DNA from: SHVO01 sp041906145
Lineage (GTDB): Bacteria; Pseudomonadota; Alphaproteobacteria; Rhodospirillales; Rhodospirillaceae
Length of the DNA stretch: 64,000 nt
Direction: 5' to 3'
Assembly: GCA_041906145.1 (NCBI GenBank)
Contig: JAYRJU010000006.1
Location: 127,397 to 191,396, forward strand
Positions 6,458-14,966 of the stretch are shown one piece after another. Under the pieces are notes generated by a model, which was not told the DNA's origin, did not search any database, and saw only the letters and a list, made by a program, of their open reading frames with translations. Every line of letters starts with the position of its first letter. Position 1 is the first letter of the stretch. The position numbers and the translations under genes are program-made.

Positions 6458-9328
6458 TTACATCCGGAAGCGGATGCCCGCGCGATAAGCGCGGCCGAGC
6501 GTATCGTAGAGGTTCGGGGTCGTCGGCTTGCCCGCGTACAACAGACCGCCGCTGACTGGAACGATCGGCGGCGACTTGTCGAACACGTTGTCGACGTTCA
6601 GGAACACGGTCGCCTCGGAATCGCCGAACGCCACTTTGTATTGGACGTTGCTGTCGAGGTAGAACGCGCCCTTGATCTGGTTTTTATCGATGGTCGGATG
6701 CGTGACGTTCGAACGCGGGCAACCCGTCGTACATTCGATGTAGGCCTTATCCCACACGCCCGACGACACGCCGCGGCCGATCAGCGTCACGGACACCGGA
6801 TCGACATCGAAGGTCACCGTGCTGGTCCAGCGCCAGCTGGGCAGACCGGCATTGGACACGATGGTGTTCTGACCCACGCGGTCGATCGGCTCGTTGATGC
6901 CGTTCGAGACGAGGTTCTTCAGATAGTGCGTGGCGAGGAAGCGCACAGACAGATTACCGTCGAAGTCGTCGGCGATGTCGGACAACGGCATCCGGTAGCT
7001 GACGTCGAAGTCGATACCACGGTCGATTTCACTGACGAAATTGAACGGCTGAGCGTACACGCGCACGATCGTCAGCACGCCGTTCACAGGCGCGCGCTCG
7101 ACGCCCGAGCAGAACACGGTGTTGCCGGCGAAGCAGTTGTCGATGGTCTGCTGCGTTCCGACGGTGCCGATCGCGTTCTTGATGTTGATGTTATAGTAGT
7201 CGACCGAGGCGCTGAGGCCCGGCACGAACGTCGGCGTCAGCACCACGCCGATCCCCGTGGTGTCGGCCTTTTCCGGGGTGAGCGCGATGTTACCGGTGGT
7301 GACCGTTTCCGCCTGGGCGTTTGGATTGCCCGAGAACGGATCGTTCACGTAGGTAAGACCACGAATGCCGGTGGTGAACAGTTCGGCGAGATTCGAGGCG
7401 CGGATGTCACGCGAACGCGTGAAACGGAAGCGGATATCGTCGATCGGCGTATAGGTCAGACCCGCCTTCCAAGTCGTCACGTAACCCGAAGTCGAGTAGT
7501 CGGTACCGCGGATGGCGGCGTTCAGGTCGAGCGCTTTGGCCCATTCCTGATCGGCGGCCAGCGGGATGACGGTTTCCGCGAACGCCTCCTTCACGTTGTA
7601 GGCGCCGATCGTCGGGCGGTAGTTGGCCGCGTACCAGTTGCCGGCCAGAGCGTTGGCGTCGGCGATGCCGGTGACCGATTCCTTGCGGTATTCGGCGCCG
7701 ATCGCGACCGACACCGGGCCGGCCCAGCTGGAGAGCGGCTCGCCCCGCAGCGTGGCGGCGGCGACATCTTGCTTGAAGCGTTCGTAGCGGTACGAGGAGC
7801 CCCACAGATAGTCCTGGGACGCCTTCGTCGCCACACCTTCGCCGAAGACGTTGAACGGCACGCAGGCGCTGGCCGGGTTGGAGAGTTTCACACGACAGAC
7901 GACGCGGCCGGTGGCCGGATCGAACACGGCGTCGATGGCTTCGCGGTACAACGGAACCAGCTTGTTGCCGAGCGAGTACTGCGAGGCGCGCGTGATGCCC
8001 TTCTGGTAGTAGAAGTCCCAGTTCCACGTCTTATCGCCCATATCGAAATCGCCTTCGGCGCCGACGACATAGCGGTTCACGGTGCGCTCGGTGTAGGCGC
8101 CTTCATGCAGGTCATCGACCCACGAGCCGAAGGTGAACTGCGTCAGGCCGAAACCGAGGGCGCGCTGACGCACGCTTTCCGGCAGATAGGCGTTATCGAC
8201 GTTCATAATGAGCGTGTTCAGCTCGCCGCTGACGCCGAAGTAGCTTTCGTGCGTCGTGCGGTCCCAGGACAGCTGAGCATAGACGTTGACGTTATCGGTG
8301 ACGTCATAGGCGACGCGCGTGAACACGTTCTGGTGCGTATGACGCGGATCGATAGAGGTCGCCTTGGACACGTCGGACACGCGCCAGTCGCCACCCGACA
8401 TGTACACGCCGCCCACCAAGCCATAGGTGAACTGATACGGCGTACCGCCCGGGCCGAAGGCCGTGCCCTTGAGCGGGCCAGAGGTGATGATACCGCCGTA
8501 GGTCGCGGCCGCGGCCGCGACGTTCGGACGCACGATGTACTGCGGCACCGACGAGTTGGTGTTCGCGTTGTAGGCCGGATTGGTGAGTACGCCCGTAAGA
8601 CCGTTCATCCATTCGCGGTTGTTCGGATCCGAGCTCATATCGCCCAGGATGCCGACGTTCTTGCTGACTTCGCCCGAGAACAGCACATGACCGCGGCCGC
8701 CGCCGAAGGCCATGCCCGCCGCCGTGTTGGCTTTCCAGTGCTGACCGTCGCCGAGATCGGTGATGCCGCCCGAGACTTCACCCTTCACGCCGGTGAATTC
8801 CTTATCGAGCACGAAGTTGACGACGCCCGAGAGCGCGTCGGAGCCGTAAGCCGCCGAGGCGCCGCCGGTGACGATGTCCACGCGGCTGATGAGACCCTGC
8901 GGGAAGCCACCGACGTCCACCTGGTTCTGCTGGGTGGCCGGGACCGAGCGCTGGCCGTCGAGCAGCACGAGGGTGCGCGCGGTGCCGATGCCGCGCAGGT
9001 TCAGCGCGTTGATGCCGCCCGAACCGGAGCTGATGGTGCCGGTACTATTGCGTGGCGTGACGCTGCCCATCACCGACGGAAGCGTGTTGACGAAGTCCGC
9101 GACATCGCGCGGGGCGGCCGCTTCCAGGACTTCCGCGCCCACCACGGTGAGCGGCGTCGGCGCTTCGTAGCCGTCGCGCACGATGCGCGAACCGGTGACC
9201 ACGATTTCCTCGCCGACTTCCGGCGCTTGGGCCGCTTGTTGCGCGAGCGCGGGCTGCGCCATGAAAGCCCCGGCCGTGAGGGCCAGGAGCGAGGTGGTGG
9301 CAAGCGCGCGGCGTTTGGTCATCTTCAT
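6458..9328 (-). CDS. TonB-dependent outer-membrane receptor
   Basis: This encodes 956 residues from ATG 9328, chosen because GGGGGA lies five bases upstream. Signal peptide 1-30 (ending QPALAQ) is followed directly by a plug domain with no STN signalling domain. The plug carries a TonB-box-like EEIVVTGSRI (about 41-50), then GYEAPTPLTVVGAEVLE, RGIGTARTLVLLDGQRS and the GGASAAYGSDALSGVVNFV motif. The rest is a 22-strand barrel ending GRAYRAGIRFRM. The pattern matches the large receptor family of caulobacteria and sphingomonads that imports carbohydrates, peptides or other large nutrients; the ligand is unknown. It is divergent from the sigma/FecR pair and strongly paralogous to the receptor at 11055-14210. 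Confidence 0.9.
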   Translation of the reverse strand: MKMTKRRALATTSLLALTAGAFMAQPALAQQAAQAPEVGEEIVVTGSRIVRDGYEAPTPLTVVGAEVLEAAAPRDVADFVNTLPSVMGSVTPRNSTGTISSGSGGINALNLRGIGTARTLVLLDGQRSVPATQQNQVDVGGFPQGLISRVDIVTGGASAAYGSDALSGVVNFVLDKEFTGVKGEVSGGITDLGDGQHWKANTAAGMAFGGGRGHVLFSGEVSKNVGILGDMSSDPNNREWMNGLTGVLTNPAYNANTNSSVPQYIVRPNVAAAAATYGGIITSGPLKGTAFGPGGTPYQFTYGLVGGVYMSGGDWRVSDVSKATSIDPRHTHQNVFTRVAYDVTDNVNVYAQLSWDRTTHESYFGVSGELNTLIMNVDNAYLPESVRQRALGFGLTQFTFGSWVDDLHEGAYTERTVNRYVVGAEGDFDMGDKTWNWDFYYQKGITRASQYSLGNKLVPLYREAIDAVFDPATGRVVCRVKLSNPASACVPFNVFGEGVATKASQDYLWGSSYRYERFKQDVAAATLRGEPLSSWAGPVSVAIGAEYRKESVTGIADANALAGNWYAANYRPTIGAYNVKEAFAETVIPLAADQEWAKALDLNAAIRGTDYSTSGYVTTWKAGLTYTPIDDIRFRFTRSRDIRASNLAELFTTGIRGLTYVNDPFSGNPNAQAETVTTGNIALTPEKADTTGIGVVLTPTFVPGLSASVDYYNINIKNAIGTVGTQQTIDNCFAGNTVFCSGVERAPVNGVLTIVRVYAQPFNFVSEIDRGIDFDVSYRMPLSDIADDFDGNLSVRFLATHYLKNLVSNGINEPIDRVGQNTIVSNAGLPSWRWTSTVTFDVDPVSVTLIGRGVSSGVWDKAYIECTTGCPRSNVTHPTIDKNQIKGAFYLDSNVQYKVAFGDSEATVFLNVDNVFDKSPPIVPVSGGLLYAGKPTTPNLYDTLGRAYRAGIRFRM

Positions 9329-9512
9329 TAATTCCCCCAATAGGTACACCAACCGGAACAGGGAGTTCCGGCCCAGATGGGCGTACTACGTAAGGCCCGG
9401 GTTTTTTCCGACAGGCGCCTCGAAAAACCTTGAGCTAAAAAACCTGCTGGACACCTCTCCCTCAGGTATCTGACACTTAGGGCTTGTGCATTTCGGCCGG
9501 GGGGAACGGTCC
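9329..9512. promoter_or_regulatory. Divergent promoter region between receptor and sigma factor
   Basis: These 184 bases separate the divergent receptor and ECF sigma genes, so both promoters must lie here. No sigma-70 box is clear. The sequence TACTACGTAA (9384-9393) recurs in reverse complement at 14653-14662. The sigma gene has GGGGGGAA a few bases before its ATG. Confidence 0.4.
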
Positions 9513-10049
9513 ATGCCGAGCGATGAGGCCCATGCGACAAGGTTTGGGCTTCTATTTTCCAGATACGACCGCGAATTACGCCGGTTCCTGAGCGGATACC
9601 TCAGGAATAAGAGCGACGTGGACGACTGCGCGCAGGAATCATTCCTTAATTTGTGGAAGCAGGAGACCCGGGGCGTCCTTCACGAGGACCCGAGGGGCTA
9701 CCTGTTCATCACGGCGCGTAATGTCGTGCGCGATTTTTTGCGTAAAGGACGGGCCCGGCGCAACGAACAGCATGTCCAGCTGTCGGAAGAATTGGATGCC
9801 GTACGTTATACAGAGGCGGAAACCACGCTCATGCACCGGGAAGGCCTGCGCCTTATCGAAGCGCAGCTCGAGGCATTACGGCCCTCGACTCGCCTCGTCT
9901 TTCTGCTGCATTACGTGGAGCTTCTGCCGTTCGACGCCATCGCCAAACGCCTGGGGACTTCGACCCGGACCGTGGAGCGGGAGATGGCGCGTGCGCTCGA
10001 CCACTGCCGCGAGGCGCTTGGGCCGACCTGTAAGGATATCTTGAGCTGA
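9513..10049 (+). CDS. ECF-type RNA polymerase sigma factor (FecI-like)
   Basis: This encodes 178 residues from ATG 9513, with GGGGGGAAC upstream; an in-frame GTG at 9486 is less likely. Region 2 spans about residues 12-75, with the core-binding stretch DVDDCAQESFLNLW and PRGYLFITARNVVRDFLRK. Region 4 spans about 120-165, with STRLVFLLHYVELLPFDAIA and the recognition helix STRTVEREMARAL. No region 3 is present, as expected for an ECF sigma. The FecR gene follows one base after its stop. The set is expected to respond to a TonB receptor at the cell surface and to drive receptor genes nearby. Confidence 0.9.
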   Translation: MPSDEAHATRFGLLFSRYDRELRRFLSGYLRNKSDVDDCAQESFLNLWKQETRGVLHEDPRGYLFITARNVVRDFLRKGRARRNEQHVQLSEELDAVRYTEAETTLMHREGLRLIEAQLEALRPSTRLVFLLHYVELLPFDAIAKRLGTSTRTVEREMARALDHCREALGPTCKDILS

Positions 10050-10050
10050 T

Positions 10051-11058
10051 ATGATTCTCCGCCGCCCCCCTCAGACCGCCACCGAATGGATCGTTCGGAT
10101 GCAGGCTGGCCCGCTTTCTTGGTGGGACCAGCGCGCGCTGAACCGTTGGCTGGCGGCGTCACCGGACCATCTGAAGGAATTGGAAGCCGCGAAGGCCGCA
10201 AGCGAGGTCGCGCGGCGTCTGGGCAGTAGCGCCTATGTACGCCAGCTGCTGGCGCAAGACCTGTGGATGCACGCGCGGTCGCGGCGGGGCAAACGTTTCG
10301 CCCTGCCGTCGCTGGCCGCTGCCGCGGCCGCGGCGGCGCTGATCGTCATGATCGCACCGTGGAATACCTCGCCCTTGCCTCGAATCGAGGACAGCGGCTC
10401 GGCGCAGACGGCGGTCGGCCAAATCGCAGATTACATGCTTCCCGATCGCTCGCTGATCACCGTGGCTGGATCCTCGGCGGTTTCCATCGCCTTTTCGGAC
10501 GGACGCCGCGATGTCGCTCTGGAACACGGCGAAGTCTATTTCGACGTCGCACCGGACAAGAACCGCCCGTTCGTCATTACCGCGGGCGCTCACCAAGTCA
10601 CGGTCACGGGCACGAGCTTCAACGTCAATTACCTCGCCGCGCTGAACGCAATGGAAGTCGCGGTCACCGAAGGAACGGTGCGCGTGGCTTACCCGTCGCA
10701 TACCGGCGCGACGAACGACGTCGAAGAGATGCATGCGGGCGACGTGATCATGTTCACGCCGGAAGGACGCACGCTGAAGCGCAATCTGACGCCGCAACAG
10801 GTGTCCGCGTGGCGCAGCCGCAAGCTCTATTTCGACAGCGCCGACCTGTCCCAGGTTCTAGCCGAGGTGAACCGTTACTCGCCGAAGCCGCTTGTCACCG
10901 GGACCCAGGACATCGACCGTCTGATGCTCACCGGCCAGTTTCCGGCCGGCGATATCGAATCGGTGCTGACTTCGCTGCGTCAACTCTACGGAATCGACGC
11001 GCAGGAAACGGCCGAGCGCTGGGTCCTCGTCAGGAAGAAGAACGCGCCTCGCCGCTAA
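10051..11058 (+). CDS. FecR-family transmembrane anti-sigma regulator
   Basis: This encodes 335 residues starting one base after the sigma gene's stop. Residues 8-50 form the cytoplasmic DUF4880 anti-sigma domain (TATEWIVRMQAG, ALNRWLAASPDHLKELEAA). A transmembrane helix lies at about 88-106. The periplasmic FecR domain occupies about 125-220, with VTGTSFNVN near residue 190. The C-terminal 70 residues resemble the STN-like domain (LYFDSADLSQVLAEVNRYS, then MLTGQFPAGDIESVL) that contacts a receptor's signalling domain. Its stop overlaps by four bases the 3' end of the convergent STN-bearing receptor, its likely signalling partner. Confidence 0.9.
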   Translation: MILRRPPQTATEWIVRMQAGPLSWWDQRALNRWLAASPDHLKELEAAKAASEVARRLGSSAYVRQLLAQDLWMHARSRRGKRFALPSLAAAAAAAALIVMIAPWNTSPLPRIEDSGSAQTAVGQIADYMLPDRSLITVAGSSAVSIAFSDGRRDVALEHGEVYFDVAPDKNRPFVITAGAHQVTVTGTSFNVNYLAALNAMEVAVTEGTVRVAYPSHTGATNDVEEMHAGDVIMFTPEGRTLKRNLTPQQVSAWRSRKLYFDSADLSQVLAEVNRYSPKPLVTGTQDIDRLMLTGQFPAGDIESVLTSLRQLYGIDAQETAERWVLVRKKNAPRR

Positions 11059-14000
11059 AGGGTAAAGCGCACGCCGGCGCGGAAGATGCGCCCTAGAATA
11101 TCGTAAAGGATAGGGTTTGTTTGGGCATATCCATAGGGTGTGCCGTTGATGCGTGGCACCGCGGCCGGATCCTTGTCGGCCATGTTCTGGATATTGAGGA
11201 ACACGCTGGCCGTGTCCTTGAACTTGTAAGCCAGCGATACATCCACATAAGCCGCGCCGTCGATGTGATTCACATTGATGGTGGGATGATCGATCGTCGC
11301 GGCCGGACAACCCGAAGTACAGGCGATGAACGCGTTGCTGAGGGTCCCGGCGCTGACACCGCGCGCGGTCAGCGCCGCCGCGAGGGCGCCATTATCGTAA
11401 GCAAGCGAGGCCATCCAGCGCCAACTGGGCATGCCGCTGTCCGACGAGCTGCCCTCATTCACGCCGGCTATATTCACAGGGGTATTGAGACCGTTGTTGA
11501 GGATGTTCTTGCGATTATGCGTCGCAAGCCCGCGCAGGGTGAGCGCACCGGACAGATCGTCCGATAGATCGGAGAGCGCGAAGCGATAGCTGGCTTCGAA
11601 GTCAAACCCCTCGACCGTCTGGCGCGCGAGATTGAGCGGCGCGATGTTGATAAGGTACTGCTCCTGCGCGTTGACATAGCTGCGCGTGATGGCGTCGCAA
11701 AAGACCTGGTGTCCCCGGTAGCAATAGTTGACCACGTCCTGACCCTGGAGGAACTGGATGGAATCCTTGATGTTGAGACGCCAGTAATTCACCGAGCCGT
11801 TGAACCCCGGCAAGGCGCGCGGCTGCACCATAATGCCTAGACCCGTCGTGTCGGCCTTTTCGGGCGTGAGGCCGGGATTGCCGCGGCTGAGGATGCGGAT
11901 GAACGCGGTGGGATCGGTGGTGATAAGATTGATCACATTGTTGGTGCCGCTGACCCCGCCGGAGAAAAGCTCGAGCAGATTGGGCGCACGGATGTCGCGC
12001 GAGCGCGTGACCCGGAACGATACATCCTCGATCGGCGCATATGTGAATCCGAGTTTCCAGGTCGTGACGTAGCCCGAGGTGCTGTAAGACGTGGCGCGCA
12101 CGGCGCCGTTCACATCGACGCTGCGCGCCCAGGGTTCGTCCTTCGCCAGCGGCACGACTGTTTCGGCGAATCCTTCGGTAACGGTGTAACTGCCAAAGGT
12201 CGGTGTGTAATTGCCGAGGAACCAGCCGGTCGGCGCGGTGATGCCGCTCACCTTCTCGCTGCGGTTCTCGGCGCCGACAGCGACGGAGATGGGCCCCGCC
12301 CAATTGCGAACCGGCGCGCCGTGCAGCGAGAAGGCTTGTACATTCTGCTCATAGCGCTCCGAGCGCCAATCGGTGCCGGTGATGTAATCCAGCGCCGCCT
12401 TTGAGTTCACGCCCAATCCGAACAAATTATAGGGGACGCAGCCGTTGCCCGGATCGGTCAGGGCCGCACGGCAAACAATCGCGCCGGTGGAGCCCCTGAC
12501 GGCATCGCCCGCCATGGCAAACCGCGCTGTATTTATGACGCGATGGAGCTCGGACGTATGATGCGTGATGCCTTTCTGGAGATAGGCGTCCCACGTCCAC
12601 GGCGCATCAAGAAGATCGAACGTGCCATGGGCGCCGAGGACAGTGCGGATCGTGCGCCGGTCGCCGACGACTTCGGGCGACTTGTTCTCGAGATCGCCGT
12701 TGATGGTTCCGAAGCCGAAAAACGTCACGCCCAAAGCCGATGCGCGCGAGGCGAGGGTCGGCGGAATAAAGGCATTGTCGGCGGCGACGGTCAGGTTGCC
12801 GGAATAAAGGGGAAGAAGGGCGATGGAGTAGGAGTCCGCATGCCCCCAGCCGTGCTGGAGGAAAACATTTATGTGGTCAGTAAGGTCGTAACTGACGCGC
12901 GCGAACAGGTTCTGGCGCGAAGCGCGCGTCCCAAGGCTTTGCGTCGCGTGTACATTAAGCGCAGCCGCTTGCCCCGACCCATACATGTTCGATCCGTCGT
13001 TGAGGAGACCGTAGTCGAACTGATAGGGAACTCCGCCCGGGCCGAACGCGACGCCCTTCAGCGGCCCCGACGTGATAAGCCCGCCAGGCGCGGCGCGGGA
13101 GTTGTTCACGGGATCCAGGATGAGAAGCTGAGGCTCGCCATTCGTAGGCGTGTAGGCGGGGTTGGCCAGCAGCCCGATGTTCGACTTGTTCCACGCCCGG
13201 TTCGAGGGGTGTATCACCCCACCATTGTATTCGGCTTCGCCGCTGAGGAGCGCGTGGACGCGATCGTTCGCGAATCTGTGACCGGCGGTCATGGCGATCT
13301 TGAATCCGGCGTTGTCGCCGTAGGTGGTCATGCCGCCTGAGACTTCGCCTTTGACGCCGGTGAAGGTTTTATCCAGGACGAAGTTGACGACGCCGGCCAG
13401 CGCATCGGACCCGTAGGCCGCCGACGCGCCGCCCGTGACCACATCGACGCGCGACACAAGTTGCTGCGGGAAGGTGTTCACATCGGCCGCGCCGGTGATC
13501 GTGCCCGCGACGGAGCGCTGGCCGTCGAGCAGCACCAGCGTTCTCTGAATGCCAAGATCGCGCAGACTGAGGCCGTTCGTGCCGGCCACGCCCGAGGCCG
13601 TCTGGATATTTTGGTTAGGGGTCTGGCTGCCCGCGAAGGCCGGCAGCGCATTGACGAGATCGGCGAGGTTGCCGGTGGCCTGCCGCGCGATCTGATCCGC
13701 GCCGAGCACCGTGACGGGAGTCGGCGCTTCATAGCCGCTGCGCGCTATGCGCATGCCGGGAACGAGAATTTCTTCCACCACATCGGACATCGCAAGCTGC
13801 GGCGCGAGCGGCGGCGGCTTCCGCGCTTCGCGGACCTCCGGCACAGAAGCCGGCAAGTCAGGCGCTGTCACGACAAAGACAGATCCGCGATTGTTTATGA
13901 CTACCAGACCACTACCGTCGAGAAGGCGACGGATGGCGTCCTCGGCGGTGAACGATCCGCTAATACCCTTGGTGCGCAGGCCTTTGACCTGCTCCGGCGC

Positions 14001-14210
14001 GAACACAAGATTGATCCCGGTCTCGCGCTGCAAGCGCTTTAGCCCGTCCTCGATACTCATCGCGCCGATCTTCACCGCATAGCGCGGCTCACGCGCATCC
14101 CCTTGGGCCTGCGCGCCGGCGGGCTGCGGCGCCGCAGCCGTGGCGAGCGCCGTCAGCGACAGCAGAAATGCTGCGGCGGCACGCTTGGTGCGAGGAAGGG
14201 AACGACGCAT
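11055..14210 (-). CDS. TonB-dependent transducer receptor with N-terminal STN domain
   Basis: This encodes 1051 residues from ATG 14210; 11 residues of further upstream frame are unlikely. Signal peptide is about 1-34. The STN (secretin/TonB short N-terminal) domain covers about 43-115 (YAVKIGAMSIEDGLKRLQ, NLVFAPEQVKGL), the hallmark of receptors that signal through FecR to an ECF sigma. The plug then begins VVEEILVPGMRIARSGYEAP and shares GYEAPTP-V, LVLLDGQRSV and GGASAAYGSDALAGVVNFV with the paralogue at 6458-9328. The barrel ends RIFRAGVRFTL. The ligand is unknown. The gene arrangement makes it the surface sensor for the adjoining sigma/FecR pair. Confidence 0.92.
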   Translation of the reverse strand: MRRSLPRTKRAAAAFLLSLTALATAAAPQPAGAQAQGDAREPRYAVKIGAMSIEDGLKRLQRETGINLVFAPEQVKGLRTKGISGSFTAEDAIRRLLDGSGLVVINNRGSVFVVTAPDLPASVPEVREARKPPPLAPQLAMSDVVEEILVPGMRIARSGYEAPTPVTVLGADQIARQATGNLADLVNALPAFAGSQTPNQNIQTASGVAGTNGLSLRDLGIQRTLVLLDGQRSVAGTITGAADVNTFPQQLVSRVDVVTGGASAAYGSDALAGVVNFVLDKTFTGVKGEVSGGMTTYGDNAGFKIAMTAGHRFANDRVHALLSGEAEYNGGVIHPSNRAWNKSNIGLLANPAYTPTNGEPQLLILDPVNNSRAAPGGLITSGPLKGVAFGPGGVPYQFDYGLLNDGSNMYGSGQAAALNVHATQSLGTRASRQNLFARVSYDLTDHINVFLQHGWGHADSYSIALLPLYSGNLTVAADNAFIPPTLASRASALGVTFFGFGTINGDLENKSPEVVGDRRTIRTVLGAHGTFDLLDAPWTWDAYLQKGITHHTSELHRVINTARFAMAGDAVRGSTGAIVCRAALTDPGNGCVPYNLFGLGVNSKAALDYITGTDWRSERYEQNVQAFSLHGAPVRNWAGPISVAVGAENRSEKVSGITAPTGWFLGNYTPTFGSYTVTEGFAETVVPLAKDEPWARSVDVNGAVRATSYSTSGYVTTWKLGFTYAPIEDVSFRVTRSRDIRAPNLLELFSGGVSGTNNVINLITTDPTAFIRILSRGNPGLTPEKADTTGLGIMVQPRALPGFNGSVNYWRLNIKDSIQFLQGQDVVNYCYRGHQVFCDAITRSYVNAQEQYLINIAPLNLARQTVEGFDFEASYRFALSDLSDDLSGALTLRGLATHNRKNILNNGLNTPVNIAGVNEGSSSDSGMPSWRWMASLAYDNGALAAALTARGVSAGTLSNAFIACTSGCPAATIDHPTINVNHIDGAAYVDVSLAYKFKDTASVFLNIQNMADKDPAAVPRINGTPYGYAQTNPILYDILGRIFRAGVRFTL

Positions 14211-14966
14211 CGTGCTACGACGGCGGGCAGGTTCGCGGCGCACTTATCGGGCGGCGCGGAATCCATGCGCGCGCGAGCAATGACCCTTTCAGATCCTGCC
14301 CGCGATGTCAGAGCTATACGGGCGAGACGGGCCGCGGTGGGCCGGCAGTGCTGATGAGCATGGTGTGTTCCCCTTGTGGTGATAGCAACCGAGTGTCATC
14401 CACACGATGACCGGACATCAGACCGGAAAGCGGCGCTCACGCGGTCAGGCGTCGATCCTCCCTGCGAAAATCGACGCGGCGGCTCTCGTGCGGGGCTTAC
14501 GCGTATCGTCTAAGCCGCTGCAAGTATCACAAATATCGGTGAGGCCGCTCAACAGCAATTCAGCCAAAGGCGCCGCAACCGTTACGTCTGCCGCACCGCA
14601 AAATTCCCTCCGACGAATTTCACGCCCCTCCCTGTCGGAAATTCAGCCCCCGTTACGTAGTATCGTTTGCCCTACTTGGATTTCAGCGGATTGGCATCGT
14701 TCTCAGCCGAGCTGATGTCACAGCGGGGGTTGCGAAGGGGAAGCTGTCTGGGGGGACTCATCAGAACGGCGCGGACTGAATTGTCTTCGTTTACTTGGTG
14801 GCGAAGCACCCTTGTCCCGCGATCCGCGCGGATGGTCCGCTCCCTTCTCCGGACGTTTCCCGGCTATCGTGTGGTTCCCCCTAACGATAGTCTTGGGCCG
14901 GCCGTGGCACTTCCCTGCGCGGCCGGCCCCATCCCATCACCACGCGCTCAATTGGAGACCCGCGTC
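14211..14966. other. 756-base intergenic region before the amidase
   Basis: No convincing gene is seen; the open frames in it lack coding character. It must hold the promoter of the STN receptor (leftward) and that of the amidase (rightward). Visible items are the decamer TTACGTAGTA at 14653-14662, shared in reverse complement with the promoter region at 9384-9393, and a GC-rich inverted repeat GGGCCGGCCG / CGGCCGGCCC (14895-14904 and 14920-14929, loop 15) ending 37 bases before the amidase start. That repeat could be a leader hairpin or protein-binding site. Confidence 0.4.

Noticed and set aside
6449..9331. 960-codon open frame antisense to the first TonB receptor
   Set aside because: It mirrors the receptor codon for codon; long antisense frames are expected in GC-rich DNA, and the protein is low-quality Arg/Asp/His/Val sequence without domains.
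14407..14715. 102-codon open frame upstream of the amidase
   Set aside because: Serine/arginine-rich, no ribosome-binding site, no recognisable motif.
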